Source of the DNA: Streptomyces sp. R44
GTDB taxonomy: Bacteria; Actinomycetota; Actinomycetes; Streptomycetales; Streptomycetaceae
NCBI RefSeq assembly: GCF_041053105.1
Contig: NZ_CP163444.1
Coordinates: 3,906,001 to 3,970,000 of the forward strand
DNA length: 64,000 bases
Reading direction: 5' to 3'
Shown here piece by piece: positions 56,706 to 64,000 of the stretch. The notes under the pieces were generated by a model. It was not told the DNA's origin, made no database searches, and worked only from the letters and a program-made list of their open reading frames with translations. Made by a program: the position numbers and the translations under genes. Each line of letters starts with the position of its first letter. The first letter of the stretch is position 1.

Positions 56706-56903
56706 TCACCCCCAGCCGGTGTCGTTCGTGCCGGTGCCGGCGGCCGGGGCGCCCCAGCCGGTGTCGTAGGTGCCGGTGAGGACGGCCGCGCCCCAGCCGG
56801 TGTCCTCGGTGCCGGTGGTGATCCGGTCGGTGGTGACGGTGGCGAGGCCGGCGAGGCCGACGACCAGGGTGGTGAGGAGGGTGCTGCGGATCCGCCGCTT
56901 CAT
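56706..56903 (-). CDS. Short exported-looking peptide with three TGTxDTGWG repeats
   Basis: This 65-residue open frame (ATG 56903) has a basic N-terminus (MKRRIR), a hydrophobic stretch (LLTTLVVGLAGLATV, residues 9-23) like a Sec signal or membrane anchor, then three repeats: TGTEDTGWGA (30-39), TGTYDTGWGA (43-52) and TGTNDTGWG (57-65, the end). Each DTGWG is coded by nearly the same 14 bases. It is the first gene of the cluster and its stop is four bases before the aldolase start. It could be a signalling pheromone for the divergent LuxR protein or a repeat-type precursor peptide; neither is proven. Confidence 0.7.
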   Translation of the reverse strand: MKRRIRSTLLTTLVVGLAGLATVTTDRITTGTEDTGWGAAVLTGTYDTGWGAPAAGTGTNDTGWG

Positions 56904-57033
56904 GTCGAGTGCTCTCTTTCCGCTTCCGCGAGGAGTAAGTCGTGGTTTTCCGTGGGGGATTGCGAGCTTCGCGGGCTGTGCGAGCTTGGTGCGCTTTGAC
57001 CTTGTGGGCGGTGATACGAACGTAGCGAGGGCT

Positions 57034-57077
57034 GCATGGCTATGGGGCGGACCGCATGGCTCATTAGGCTGCATGGC
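57034..57077. promoter_or_regulatory. Three GCATGGC repeats upstream of the LuxR-type gene
   Basis: GCATGGC occurs at 57034-57040, 57054-57060 and 57071-57077, with spacing 20 and 17 bp, in the 207-bp gap between the peptide and LuxR-type genes. The first and third share CTGCATGGC. They may be binding sites for the divergent regulator. Confidence 0.45.
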
Positions 57078-57110
57078 AGCAAGAGGACGCCGTCATAAAC
57101 GGGGGAAAAG

Positions 57111-58274
57111 GTGGCGATACAAGACATCGAGCAGGCCCAGGGAGACGCCGGGAGGGCGGAAGCGACCGCCCTGGCCGCGATCGCGGCGGCGGCCCCACCG
57201 GCCCCCGCGCCGCCCTCGGAAGCCACCGGGAACTCCGGAGGCACAAGGAACTCCGGAAGCACAGGGAACTCCGAGTCCCCCGACGACCCCCTGACCCGCG
57301 TCTACACCACCCTCCTGGCCCGGGACCCGGCCCGGCCGCCCGCGCACCCCGCCGACCTGGCGGCGGAACTGGACCTGCCGCTCGCCCGGGTGGAGTCGGC
57401 CGTCTCGGCCCTCCTCGACATGGGCCTGCTGCGCCGGACCCCGGAGCGGGCCGTGCTCCCGGTCGCACCCGACGAGGCCGTCCAGCGCACCCTGGGCCCG
57501 CTGGAACGGGAGATGCGCGCCCGCCGCCAGCACATGGAACGCACCCGCGAGCAGCTGATGGCCTTCATGCCGCTGTACGAGTCCCACCTGCTCCGGCTGA
57601 CGCATCTGCGGCAGGCGGAGTACGTGGAGCTGCTCACCGACCTGCGGGCCGTACGGGAGGCCATCACCGAACTGGGCCGGACCTGCGAGCGCGAGGTCAT
57701 GACGGCGCAGCCGGGCGGCGGCCGGCGCGCCGAGGTCCTGGAGGAGGCGGTGGCCCGCGACGAGGAACTGCTGCGCCGCGGGGTCCGGATGCGCGTCCTC
57801 TACCAGCACACGGCGCGTTTCTCCTCGGGGACGTGCGCCTATGTGGAGCGGGTCGGCAGGCTGGGCGCCCAGGTCCGCACCCTGGACGACGAGTTCATGC
57901 GCATGCTCGTCTTCGACCGCTCGACGGCGGTCATCCCGGTCCCCGACGACCCGCACGCGGCGGTCCTGATCCGGGAGCCGCACGTGGTCGCGTTCATGGT
58001 GGGCGCGTACGAACGGCTGTGGCTGGAGGCGCTGCCGTTCGAGACGGAGTGGGACCGGCAGACCATCATGGACATCTCCGACGAGCTCAAGCAGACCATC
58101 GTGCGTCTGCTCACCGAGGGCCTGACGGACGCTGCCATCGCCCGCCGCCTGGGCCTCTCGGTCCGCAGCTGCCGGCGGCACGTGGCCGACGTGATGGCCG
58201 CGCTGGGCGCCGAGAGCCGTTTCCAGGCGGGCTACCTGCTCGCGCAGCAGGACCGTGAGCAGCCGAGTCCCTGA
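57111..58274 (+). CDS. LuxR-type regulator with TrmB-like N-terminal region
   Basis: This 387-residue protein has an Ala/Pro-rich leader with the tandem-repeat linker GNSGGTRNSGSTGNSESP, then a winged-helix-like segment (LLARDPARPPAHPADLAAELDLPLARVESAVSALLDMGLLRRTPE) and a helical region, then a sensor-like middle part (RVLYQHTARFS...LDDEFMRMLVFDRSTAVIPV), and a C-terminal LuxR HTH (LLTEGLTDAAIARRLGLSVRSCRRHVADVMAALGAESRFQAG). GTG 57111 is preceded by GGGGGAAAAG. It is divergent from the peptide-led operon and is the likely pathway regulator. Confidence 0.85.
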   Translation: MAIQDIEQAQGDAGRAEATALAAIAAAAPPAPAPPSEATGNSGGTRNSGSTGNSESPDDPLTRVYTTLLARDPARPPAHPADLAAELDLPLARVESAVSALLDMGLLRRTPERAVLPVAPDEAVQRTLGPLEREMRARRQHMERTREQLMAFMPLYESHLLRLTHLRQAEYVELLTDLRAVREAITELGRTCEREVMTAQPGGGRRAEVLEEAVARDEELLRRGVRMRVLYQHTARFSSGTCAYVERVGRLGAQVRTLDDEFMRMLVFDRSTAVIPVPDDPHAAVLIREPHVVAFMVGAYERLWLEALPFETEWDRQTIMDISDELKQTIVRLLTEGLTDAAIARRLGLSVRSCRRHVADVMAALGAESRFQAGYLLAQQDREQPSP

Positions 58275-58376
58275 GGTCACCCGTACGGGGTGAAGAGCGG
58301 TCGCGGCCACCTGCCGGACACCACCGGGGCATAGGGTCCGTGCAGACAACACAGAGCGGACGAAGTCAGGGTGGAC

Positions 58377-59129
58377 ATGAGCGACTTGGCGACCGGGGAG
58401 CGATCGGACCGGGAGGACCCCGAGGAGACCCCTCCGGGCCTTGCGGACAAGGCGTCCCCGAAACGGCGCCGCCCCTTCTGGGTCGAGCTGCCGATGCTCG
58501 CCGGGATCGCGCTGGTGCTGGCCTTCCTGATCAAGACGTTCCTGCTCCAGGCCTTCCTGATCCCCTCGGGCTCGATGCAGAACACCCTTCAGGTGGACGA
58601 CCGGGTCCTGGTCGACAAGCTCACCCCGTGGTTCGGCTCGGAGCCGGACCGGGGCGAGGTCGTGGTCTTCCGCGACCCCGGCGACTGGCTGGCGGGGCAG
58701 CCGGTGAAGCAGCCGACGACGGCCCAGAAGGCCCTGGGCTTCGTCGGGCTGATGCCGGCGGCGGGCGAGAAGCACCTGATCAAGCGGGTCATCGGGGTGG
58801 CCGGTGACACGGTCGAGTGCGCGGGCGAGGGCCCCCTGAAGGTGAACGGCAAGCCGCTGACGGAGCCGTACGTCTTCGCGGGGAACACGGCCTGCAGCAC
58901 GGACCCGGGCGGCCGATTCAAGGTCACGGTGCCCGCCGGCAGCCTCTGGGTGATGGGCGACCACCGCCAGGCCTCGCAGGACTCCCGCTACCACCAGGAC
59001 GACTCCCGGGGCGGCATGGTGCCCGTGACGGACGTGGTGGGCCGCGCCGTCGTCGTCGCCTGGCCGATCCCCCACTGGTCGACCCTGCCGGTCCCGGACA
59101 CCTTCGACCAGCCGGGCCTCGCCCACTGA
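58377..59129 (+). CDS. lepB: Type I signal peptidase
   Basis: This 250-residue protein cleaves signal peptides of exported proteins. It has a cytoplasmic acidic/basic start, one membrane helix (about 38-58), the catalytic serine in PSGSMQNTL (residue ~66), the lysine in HLIKRVIGVAGDTV and the LWVMGDHR-SQDSRYH box. The start is ATG 58377; GTG 58371 is in frame with little between. Two terminator-like hairpins follow. Length fits actinobacterial LepB. Confidence 0.95.
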   Translation: MSDLATGERSDREDPEETPPGLADKASPKRRRPFWVELPMLAGIALVLAFLIKTFLLQAFLIPSGSMQNTLQVDDRVLVDKLTPWFGSEPDRGEVVVFRDPGDWLAGQPVKQPTTAQKALGFVGLMPAAGEKHLIKRVIGVAGDTVECAGEGPLKVNGKPLTEPYVFAGNTACSTDPGGRFKVTVPAGSLWVMGDHRQASQDSRYHQDDSRGGMVPVTDVVGRAVVVAWPIPHWSTLPVPDTFDQPGLAH

Positions 59130-59150
59130 CCGACGGCCCGGGCCGGGCAC

Positions 59151-59193
59151 GTCCTCGGTGGCAGCTCCCCGAACGGGAGCCGCCACCGAGGAC
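59151..59193 (+). terminator. lepB terminator hairpin
   Basis: GTCCTCGGTGGC (59151-59162) with inner GCTCCC pairs with GGGAGC and CGCCACCGAGGAC (59181-59193) across CGAA, 22 bp after the lepB stop. Confidence 0.7.
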
Positions 59194-59214
59194 GCCCGCG
59201 AGCAGGCAACAGAA

Positions 59215-59247
59215 AAGGCCAGGTCAGAATTCATCTGACCTGGCCTT
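59215..59247. terminator. Strong bidirectional terminator between lepB and tRNA-Thr
   Basis: AAGGCCAGGTCAGA (59215-59228) pairs perfectly with TCTGACCTGGCCTT (59234-59247) across ATTCA, with A-rich and TTCTT flanks. It can stop both lepB transcription and the tRNA transcript from the minus strand. Confidence 0.85.
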
Positions 59248-59253
59248 CTTCTG

Positions 59254-59327
59254 AGCCGCCTTCGGGATTCGAACCCGAGACCTACGCATTACGAGTGCGT
59301 TGCTCTGGCCAACTGAGCTAAGGCGGC
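59254..59327 (-). tRNA. tRNA-Thr (anticodon CGU)
   Basis: Read on the minus strand, the sequence folds as a cloverleaf: acceptor GCCGCCT with AGGCGGC, D-stem GCTC/GAGC, anticodon stem ACGCA/TGCGT with loop CTCGTAA (anticodon CGU, Thr codon ACG), T-stem TCGGG/CCCGA with loop TTCGAAT. The total is 74 nt including the discriminator U. CCA is not encoded. A strong terminator follows. Confidence 0.95.
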
Positions 59328-59412
59328 GCCGCTGTGCAGACACATCGTGGTGCAGCAGCGTCGCCAAGTCTACACAGTTTCCCGAGGTGCTCCGACCACC
59401 CCCGGATCAGGC

Positions 59413-60957
59413 CTACGAGCAGCGCTTTCCGTCCGCCGGAGGGGTGCCTTCGAGGAGGTAGGCGTTGATCGCGGTGTCGATGCAGTCGCTGCCCCGGCCG
59501 TACGCGGTGTGGCCGTCGCCCTCGTAGGTCAGCAGGGTGCCGGAGGAGAGCTGCTCGGCGAGGGACTGGGCCCAGTGGTACGGGGTGGCCGGGTCGCGGG
59601 TGGTGCCGACGACGAGGATCGGGGCGGCGCCCTCCGCGGTGATGCGGTGCGGCCGGCCGGTGGGCGGGGTGGGCCAGTAGGTGCAGTTGAGGGCGGCCCA
59701 GGCGAGGCCCGCGCCGAAGACCGGGGAGGCCTTCTCGAAGGACGGGACGGCCTTCGCGGCGCCCTCGGGGCCGGTGTAGGCGGGCGGCAGGTCCAGGCAG
59801 TTCACCGCGGCGTTGGCCGACATGAGGTTGGCGTACGTGCCGTCCGACTCGCGCTCGTAGTAGCTGTCGGCCAGGGCGAGGAGGCCCGAGCCCTCGCCGG
59901 CCATCGCCCGGCCGAGGGCCTCGCGCAGCTGGGGCCAGGCACCCTCGTCGTACATGGCGGCGATCACACCGGTGGTGGCGAGGGACTCGCCGAGCGCGCG
60001 GCTCTCGCCCGTGGGCACCGGCTTGGCGTCCACGTCGCGGAAGAACTTCTTCATCGCCTCCCCGGCGGCGGCGACGGACCGGGTGCCGAGCGGGCAGTCC
60101 GACGTGCGGATGCAGTCGGCGGCGAAGGCCTTGAAGGCGGTCTCGAAGCCGCCGGTCTGGTCCCGGTTGAGGTCGAAGGCCGAGAGCGAGGGGTCCATCG
60201 CCCCGTCGAGGACGAGCCGGCCGGCCCGGTCGGGGAACAGCTCGGCGTACGTGGCGCCGAGGAAGGTGCCGTACGAGGCCCCCACATAGGTGAGCTTCGC
60301 GTCGCCGAGGACCGCCCGCAGGACGTCCATGTCGCGGGCCGTCTCGACGGTGGAGACATGGGCCAGGACCTGCCGCGACCTCTTCGCGCAGCCGGCCGCG
60401 AAGTCCTTGAACGCCGCGCTCAGCGCATGGGTCTCCGCCGTGTCGTCGGGGGTCTGGTCGACCTGCGTGTACGCGTCCATCTGCGGGCCCGTCAGACACT
60501 CGACGGGCTCGCTGCGCGCCACTCCGCGGGGGTCGACGGCCACCATGTCGTAGCGGGCGCGGACCGGCGCCGGGTAGCCGATGCCGGCGTACCCCTGGAG
60601 GTAGCCGACGGCGGAGCCGCCGGGGCCGCCCGGGTTGACCAGGAGCGAGCCGAGCCGCTTCCCGGGGCCGGTGGCCCGGATCCGGGAGACCGCGAGCTCG
60701 ACCTCCTCCCCGTCCGGCTTCGCGTAGTCGAGCGGGGCGCGCAGGGTGGCGCACTGGAAACCCTCGACGCCGCAGTCCCGCCACGTCAGCTTCTGCTCGT
60801 AGAACTTCTTCAGCTTCGGCGCCTGCGACGGCGAGGAGGGCGCCGGCGCCGCCTTCCGCGGCGCGGCGGCGTCGCTCCCTCCCGAGCAGCCGGAAAGGAT
60901 CAGCCCGGCTGCCGCGAGGGCCGTGGCGGAGGTACGGAGCAAGCGCCTGGAATCCAT
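59413..60957 (-). CDS. Secreted alpha/beta-hydrolase lipoprotein (tripeptidyl aminopeptidase-like)
   Basis: This 514-residue protein has a lipoprotein signal (MDSRRLLRTSATALAAAGLI) with lipobox LSGC, a short linker, then an SlpD/tripeptidyl-aminopeptidase-type hydrolase: LLVNPGGPGGSAVGYLQ (oxyanion region), YDMVAVDPRGVARS, the nucleophile motif YVGASYGTFLGATYAELFP, and the C-terminal HTAYGRGSDCIDTAINAYL with the catalytic His. It probably removes tripeptides from exported proteins. Conserved cysteine pairs are visible. ATG 60957 lies six bases after TACGCT, a leaderless layout. Confidence 0.92.
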   Translation of the reverse strand: MDSRRLLRTSATALAAAGLILSGCSGGSDAAAPRKAAPAPSSPSQAPKLKKFYEQKLTWRDCGVEGFQCATLRAPLDYAKPDGEEVELAVSRIRATGPGKRLGSLLVNPGGPGGSAVGYLQGYAGIGYPAPVRARYDMVAVDPRGVARSEPVECLTGPQMDAYTQVDQTPDDTAETHALSAAFKDFAAGCAKRSRQVLAHVSTVETARDMDVLRAVLGDAKLTYVGASYGTFLGATYAELFPDRAGRLVLDGAMDPSLSAFDLNRDQTGGFETAFKAFAADCIRTSDCPLGTRSVAAAGEAMKKFFRDVDAKPVPTGESRALGESLATTGVIAAMYDEGAWPQLREALGRAMAGEGSGLLALADSYYERESDGTYANLMSANAAVNCLDLPPAYTGPEGAAKAVPSFEKASPVFGAGLAWAALNCTYWPTPPTGRPHRITAEGAAPILVVGTTRDPATPYHWAQSLAEQLSSGTLLTYEGDGHTAYGRGSDCIDTAINAYLLEGTPPADGKRCS

Positions 60958-60969
60958 CCCCGGAGCGTA
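60955..60969 (-). promoter_or_regulatory. -10 element of a leaderless transcript for the secreted hydrolase
   Basis: On the minus strand TACGCT (60969-60964) is followed by six bases and ATG 60957. No ribosome binding site is present. Confidence 0.55.
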
Positions 60970-61022
60970 TCCGGACCGGTACGGACCGTGTCCAATCGCT
61001 GTACGGGGCCTGCGCACCGGCA

Positions 61023-62225
61023 TCAGCCCCGCAGCGCCATCGTCATCGCCTCCACCGCGAGCAGCGGCGCCACGTTCCGGTCGAGGGCCTCGCGGCAGGC
61101 GAGGACCGCCTCGATGCGGCGGAGGGTCCGCTCCGGGGTGGTGTCGCGGGCGACCCGCTCCAGGGCGTCCCGCACGTCCGTGTTCGCCAGGGCCGAGCGG
61201 GAGCGGAGCTGGAGGGCCAGGACGTCGCGGTAGAAGCCGGTCAGGTCGGTGAGCGCGAGGTCCAGGCTGTCGCGCTGGGTCCGGGTCCTGCGCCGCTTCT
61301 GCCGGTCCTCCAGCTCCTTCATCGCCCCGGCCGTGCCGCGCGGCATCCGCCCGCCCTGCGCCGCACCGAGGGCCGCCTTCAGCTCCTCGGTCTCCTTGAC
61401 GTCGATCTCCTCCGCGACCTGCTTGGCGTCCTCCGCGGCCGCGTCGACCAGTTCCTGCGCGGCCTTGAGGCAGCCGCCGACGTCCTCGACCCGCAGCGGC
61501 AGCTTCAGGACGACGGACCGGCGCGCGCGGGCCCGCTCGTCGGTGGCGAGCCGCCGGGCCCGGTCGATGTGCCCCTGGGTCGCGCGGGCGGCGGCCTGCG
61601 CCACCTCCGGCTCGATCCCGTCGCGCCGCACGAGCACGTCGGCGACGGCCTCCACCGGCGGCGTGCGCAGCGTCAGGTGGCGGCAGCGGGAGCGGATCGT
61701 GGGCAGCACGTCCTCCAGGGAGGGCGCGCAGAGCAGCCAGACCGTGCGCGGCGCGGGCTCCTCGACGGCCTTCAGGAGCACGTTCCCCGCGCCCTCGGTG
61801 AGCCGGTCGGCGTCCTCCAGGACGATGACCTGCCAGCGGCCGCCCGCCGGGGACAGCTGGGCGCGCCGGACGAGCTCGCGGGTCTCCTTCACGCCGATGG
61901 ACAGCAGGTCCGTACGGACGATCTCGACGTCCGCGTGCGTGCCGACGAGGGTCGTGTGGCAGCCGTCGCAGAAGCCGCAGCCGGGAGATCCGCCGAGCGC
62001 GCGGTCGGGGCTCACGCACTGCAGCGCGGCGGCGAAGGCCCGCGCGGCGGTCGCACGGCCGGAGCCGGGAGGGCCGGTGAAGAGCCAGGCGTGGGTCATC
62101 TTGGAGGCCTCGGGGGCCGGCTCGCCGGCGGCGTGGGCGGTCACGAACGCGTCGGCGTCACGCGCGGCGGCGGCGAGCTGCTCCTCGACCCGGGTCTGTC
62201 CGACCAGGTCGTCCCATACGGCCAT
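61023..62225 (-). CDS. holB: DNA polymerase III subunit delta'
   Basis: This 400-residue clamp-loader subunit has MAVWDDLVGQ, the nucleotide-binding region FTGPPGSGRATAARAFAAAL (Walker A with Arg in place of Lys, consistent with the non-hydrolysing delta' role), the zinc-site cysteines CGFCDGCH, VIVLEDADRLTEGAGNVLLKAVEEP and SRCRHLTLRTP. The C-terminal collar domain follows. ATG 62225 has GAGGAGG upstream. Directly co-directional with the hydrolase at 60957. Confidence 0.95.
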   Translation of the reverse strand: MAVWDDLVGQTRVEEQLAAAARDADAFVTAHAAGEPAPEASKMTHAWLFTGPPGSGRATAARAFAAALQCVSPDRALGGSPGCGFCDGCHTTLVGTHADVEIVRTDLLSIGVKETRELVRRAQLSPAGGRWQVIVLEDADRLTEGAGNVLLKAVEEPAPRTVWLLCAPSLEDVLPTIRSRCRHLTLRTPPVEAVADVLVRRDGIEPEVAQAAARATQGHIDRARRLATDERARARRSVVLKLPLRVEDVGGCLKAAQELVDAAAEDAKQVAEEIDVKETEELKAALGAAQGGRMPRGTAGAMKELEDRQKRRRTRTQRDSLDLALTDLTGFYRDVLALQLRSRSALANTDVRDALERVARDTTPERTLRRIEAVLACREALDRNVAPLLAVEAMTMALRG

Positions 62226-62306
62226 GTCTGCCCCTCCTCAGGTACGTCCTCCATTGTGGGGCAGTGCTCCGACAACCCCGGCCGGGCTGTGGAAAACCCG
62301 CTGGCC

Positions 62307-62480
62307 TCAGGCCTCGCCGCGCGGCCGGGTCAGCCACAGGCCGACCGCCGAGCCGAGCAGGACCGCCCCGGTGGAGACGCTTCCGGTGGCCCGGAGGCCG
62401 CCGGTCCAGCCGGCGAAGGTGCCGATGTAGACGTTGGCGAGGACGCTCGCGGCGAGCAGCAGCCAGAGAAGGGCGCGCAT
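62307..62480 (-). CDS. Small two-helix membrane protein
   Basis: This 57-residue protein has two hydrophobic helices (residues ~4-22 and 33-50) joined by GGLRATGSV and ends WLTRPRGEA. ATG 62480 has GGAGG at 6 nt, a good sign that it is real. Function unknown; similar small proteins are common in Streptomyces. It is divergent from the sensor-kinase gene. Confidence 0.65.
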   Translation of the reverse strand: MRALLWLLLAASVLANVYIGTFAGWTGGLRATGSVSTGAVLLGSAVGLWLTRPRGEA

Positions 62481-62630
62481 GGGATGCCTCCGTGGAGTGA
62501 GTTCGGGGTGGCCCGCCGGGGCGTTCCCGGCGGCTCTTCCATCCTGGTCTCCGCCGCGTCCGCGCACAGCCGTGCCCACCCCCGGAGCGAGGGTGTAGCC
62601 CGCTCCACCGTCTTCCCCGTGATCGCCGCC

Positions 62631-62645
62631 TACGCTGGCCCCATG
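62631..62645 (+). promoter_or_regulatory. -10 element of a leaderless transcript for the sensor kinase
   Basis: TACGCT (62631-62636) is followed by six bases and ATG 62643. No Shine-Dalgarno sequence is present. Confidence 0.55.
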
Positions 62646-63827
62646 CGCGAGGCGATCAGGGAAGCGGCCAGGGCGTGGCTCCATCTCACGATCGGTGCCG
62701 CGGTCGCCCTCCTCTGCTACCTGATGGTGGGCGTGGCCCTCTTCACCGCCTGCCTCACCCTCACGGTCATCGGCGCCGGGGTGCTGCCCGAGAGCGTGCT
62801 GCTGCTGCGCCGCCTCGCCGGCTGGGAGCGGCGCCGCACGGCCGCGTGGACCGGGAGGCCCGTCCCCGAGGCGTACCTGCCGCTCCAAGGCCCCCTCCCC
62901 GCGCGCGTGCGGACCGCGGTGACCGACGCGGGCACCCGGCAGGACCTGCTCTGGGCCGCCGCGCAGCTGCTGTACGGCCTGGTCCTCTGGTACCTCTCGC
63001 TGATCCTCGCGGTGCCCGCGCTCCTGGTCGACGGCGTCTGGACCGGGCTCGCCGGACGGCGGCCGGTGCTCCTGCCGCTGGTCGGCCGGCTCGCCGGGCT
63101 GGCGGCCGACTGGTCGCGGGCGCTGCTCACGCCGGCGCCGTCGGCGGCCCGGGACGCCGCCCTCGCCGCCCGTATCGAGCAGCTCACGGCCACCCGGGCG
63201 GGCGCGATCGCCGCGCACGGCGCGGAACTGCGGCGGATCGAGCGCGACCTCCACGACGGCGCGCAGGCCCACCTGGTGGCGCTGTCCATGCGGATCGGTC
63301 TCGCCCGGCGCGCGTACGACTCCGATCCCGTGACCGCGCGGAAACTCCTCGACGACGCCCAGACGCAGGCCGAGGCGGCTCTGGCGGAGCTGCGGCACGT
63401 GGTCCGCGGCATCCACCCGCCGATCCTCACCGACCGCGGCCTCGCCGGAGCGGTGCGGGCCCTGGCCGCGAGCAGCGGCCTGGAGGCGGCGGTCTCCCTG
63501 ACCGGCCTCGGCGACCAGGCGCAGGACGGCCCCCGCGCCCCGGCCGCCGTCGAGGCCGCCGCGTACTTCGTGGTCGCCGAGGCGCTCACCAACGCCGCCA
63601 AGCACAGTGGCGCCGCCCGCGCCTCCGTCTCCCTGACCCGTGAACCGGCCTCCCTGCGCGTGCGCGTGCAGGACGAGGGCCGCGGCGGGGCCGAGGCGGG
63701 CGAGAGCGGCGGCTCCGGCCTGACGGGCATGCGGCGCCGGGTCGCCGCGCTCGACGGCACCGTACGCCTGACCAGCCCCGAGGGGGGCCCGACCGTGATC
63801 GAAGTGGAGCTTCCGTGCGTGTGGTGA
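62643..63827 (+). CDS. Two-component sensor histidine kinase (HisKA_3/NarL-partner type)
   Basis: This 394-residue kinase has an N-terminal membrane region with two pairs of helices (about 15-55 and 100-135), a coiled linker, the dimerisation/phosphoacceptor motif ERDLHDGAQAHLVALSMRI with the active His, and the GHKL ATPase: VVAEALTNAAKHSGA (N-box) and VQDEGRGGA...GSGLTGMRRRVAALDG (G boxes). The signal is unknown. The next gene, a response regulator, overlaps by 13 bp. Confidence 0.93.
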   Translation: MREAIREAARAWLHLTIGAAVALLCYLMVGVALFTACLTLTVIGAGVLPESVLLLRRLAGWERRRTAAWTGRPVPEAYLPLQGPLPARVRTAVTDAGTRQDLLWAAAQLLYGLVLWYLSLILAVPALLVDGVWTGLAGRRPVLLPLVGRLAGLAADWSRALLTPAPSAARDAALAARIEQLTATRAGAIAAHGAELRRIERDLHDGAQAHLVALSMRIGLARRAYDSDPVTARKLLDDAQTQAEAALAELRHVVRGIHPPILTDRGLAGAVRALAASSGLEAAVSLTGLGDQAQDGPRAPAAVEAAAYFVVAEALTNAAKHSGAARASVSLTREPASLRVRVQDEGRGGAEAGESGGSGLTGMRRRVAALDGTVRLTSPEGGPTVIEVELPCVW

Positions 63828-64000
63828 TCGCCGAGGACAACGCCCTCCTCAGGGAGGGTCTGGTGCTGCTGCTGACCTCGTCGGGACACGAGGTCGCCGG
63901 GGTCGCGGCCACCGGCCCCGAGATCCTGCCGCTGCTCCTGGAGCACCGGCCGGACGTGGCCGTCCTCGACGTGCGGCTGCCGCCCGGCTTCCGCGACGAG
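63815..64000 (+). CDS. NarL/LuxR-type response regulator, 3' end outside the window
   Basis: Only the receiver start is in the window (62 codons from GTG 63815): MRVVIAEDNALLREGLVLLL, with the acidic pocket Glu-Asp and the phosphorylated Asp in PDVAVLDVRLP. It overlaps the kinase gene by 13 bp, so the two are cotranscribed and form one two-component system. The HTH output domain lies beyond 64000. Confidence 0.9.
   Translation, partial: MRVVIAEDNALLREGLVLLLTSSGHEVAGVAATGPEILPLLLEHRPDVAVLDVRLPPGFRDE

Noticed and set aside
57234..57287. 18-bp tandem repeat as a CRISPR or mobile feature
   Set aside because: It lies inside the LuxR-type gene and codes for a Gly-Asn-Ser linker; it is ordinary coding slippage.

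Overview
The window is chromosomal DNA of a high-GC actinomycete, almost certainly a Streptomyces. Third codon positions are nearly all G or C, the folE/ftsH/hpt/tilS/dacB/ppa neighbourhood is the standard actinobacterial one, and many regulator families typical of Streptomyces occur (TipAL-type MerR, Scr1/DUF5753-DUF397, SigE-type sigma factors, DUF6479). The species cannot be named from the sequence. Both ends cut genes: an esterase at the left edge and a response regulator at the right edge.

Region 1 (1-17.8 kb) is mostly conserved housekeeping. It holds an esterase, an MprF/LysX-like membrane protein, a folate block (folP, an NTF2-like gene, folB, folK, a DUF3180 gene), a free-standing Hint/LAGLIDADG homing-endonuclease gene at the point where this block converges on folE, then ftsH, hpt, tilS, a zinc metalloprotease, dacB, ppa, a ThrE-like exporter, a DedA protein and a YbjQ protein.

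Region 2 (17.8-43.4 kb) is regulatory and stress-related. It holds a TipAL/TipAS-like multidrug sensor with a recognisable tipA-type promoter, a CLC channel, a DrrAB-type ABC exporter under a PadR regulator with palindromic operators, an aldehyde dehydrogenase, a WhiJ/AbaA-type trio (XRE-DUF5753, anti-sigma-like ATPase, DUF397), and a Zur-type locus of zinc-free ribosomal proteins (L33, L31, L28, S14) with a CobW-like protein. It continues with a sigma/anti-sigma pair next to a secreted paralogue of the anti-sigma sensor domain, a FUSC transporter, an HxlR/quinone-oxidoreductase pair with four tandem operator-like repeats, an FtsX-type ABC system and assorted enzymes.

Region 3 (43.4-58.3 kb) is the most novel part. 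Two copies of a ~210 bp strongly palindromic intergenic repeat flank a DNA polymerase, a second sigma/anti-sigma pair and part of a biosynthetic cluster. The cluster has an N-hydroxylating monooxygenase (lysine/ornithine type), a split cupin plus methionyl-tRNA-synthetase-like pair and an FAD oxidase. Together these match the three-enzyme hydrazine-forming (N-N bond) machinery known from s56-p1 and triacsin biosynthesis. Here the oxidase is fused to a periplasmic-binding-protein-like domain, a DRE-TIM aldolase is added, and the operon begins with a 65-residue exported-looking peptide ending in three TGTxDTGWG repeats, divergent from a LuxR-type regulator. I infer a hydrazine/N-N-bond natural product locus with a peptide component, product unknown.

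Region 4 (58.3-64 kb) has lepB, tRNA-Thr(CGU), a secreted tripeptidyl-aminopeptidase-like lipoprotein, holB and a two-component system. Nine genes across the window share a leaderless-start architecture: a -10-like hexamer ending 6-7 nt before the start codon and no Shine-Dalgarno sequence.
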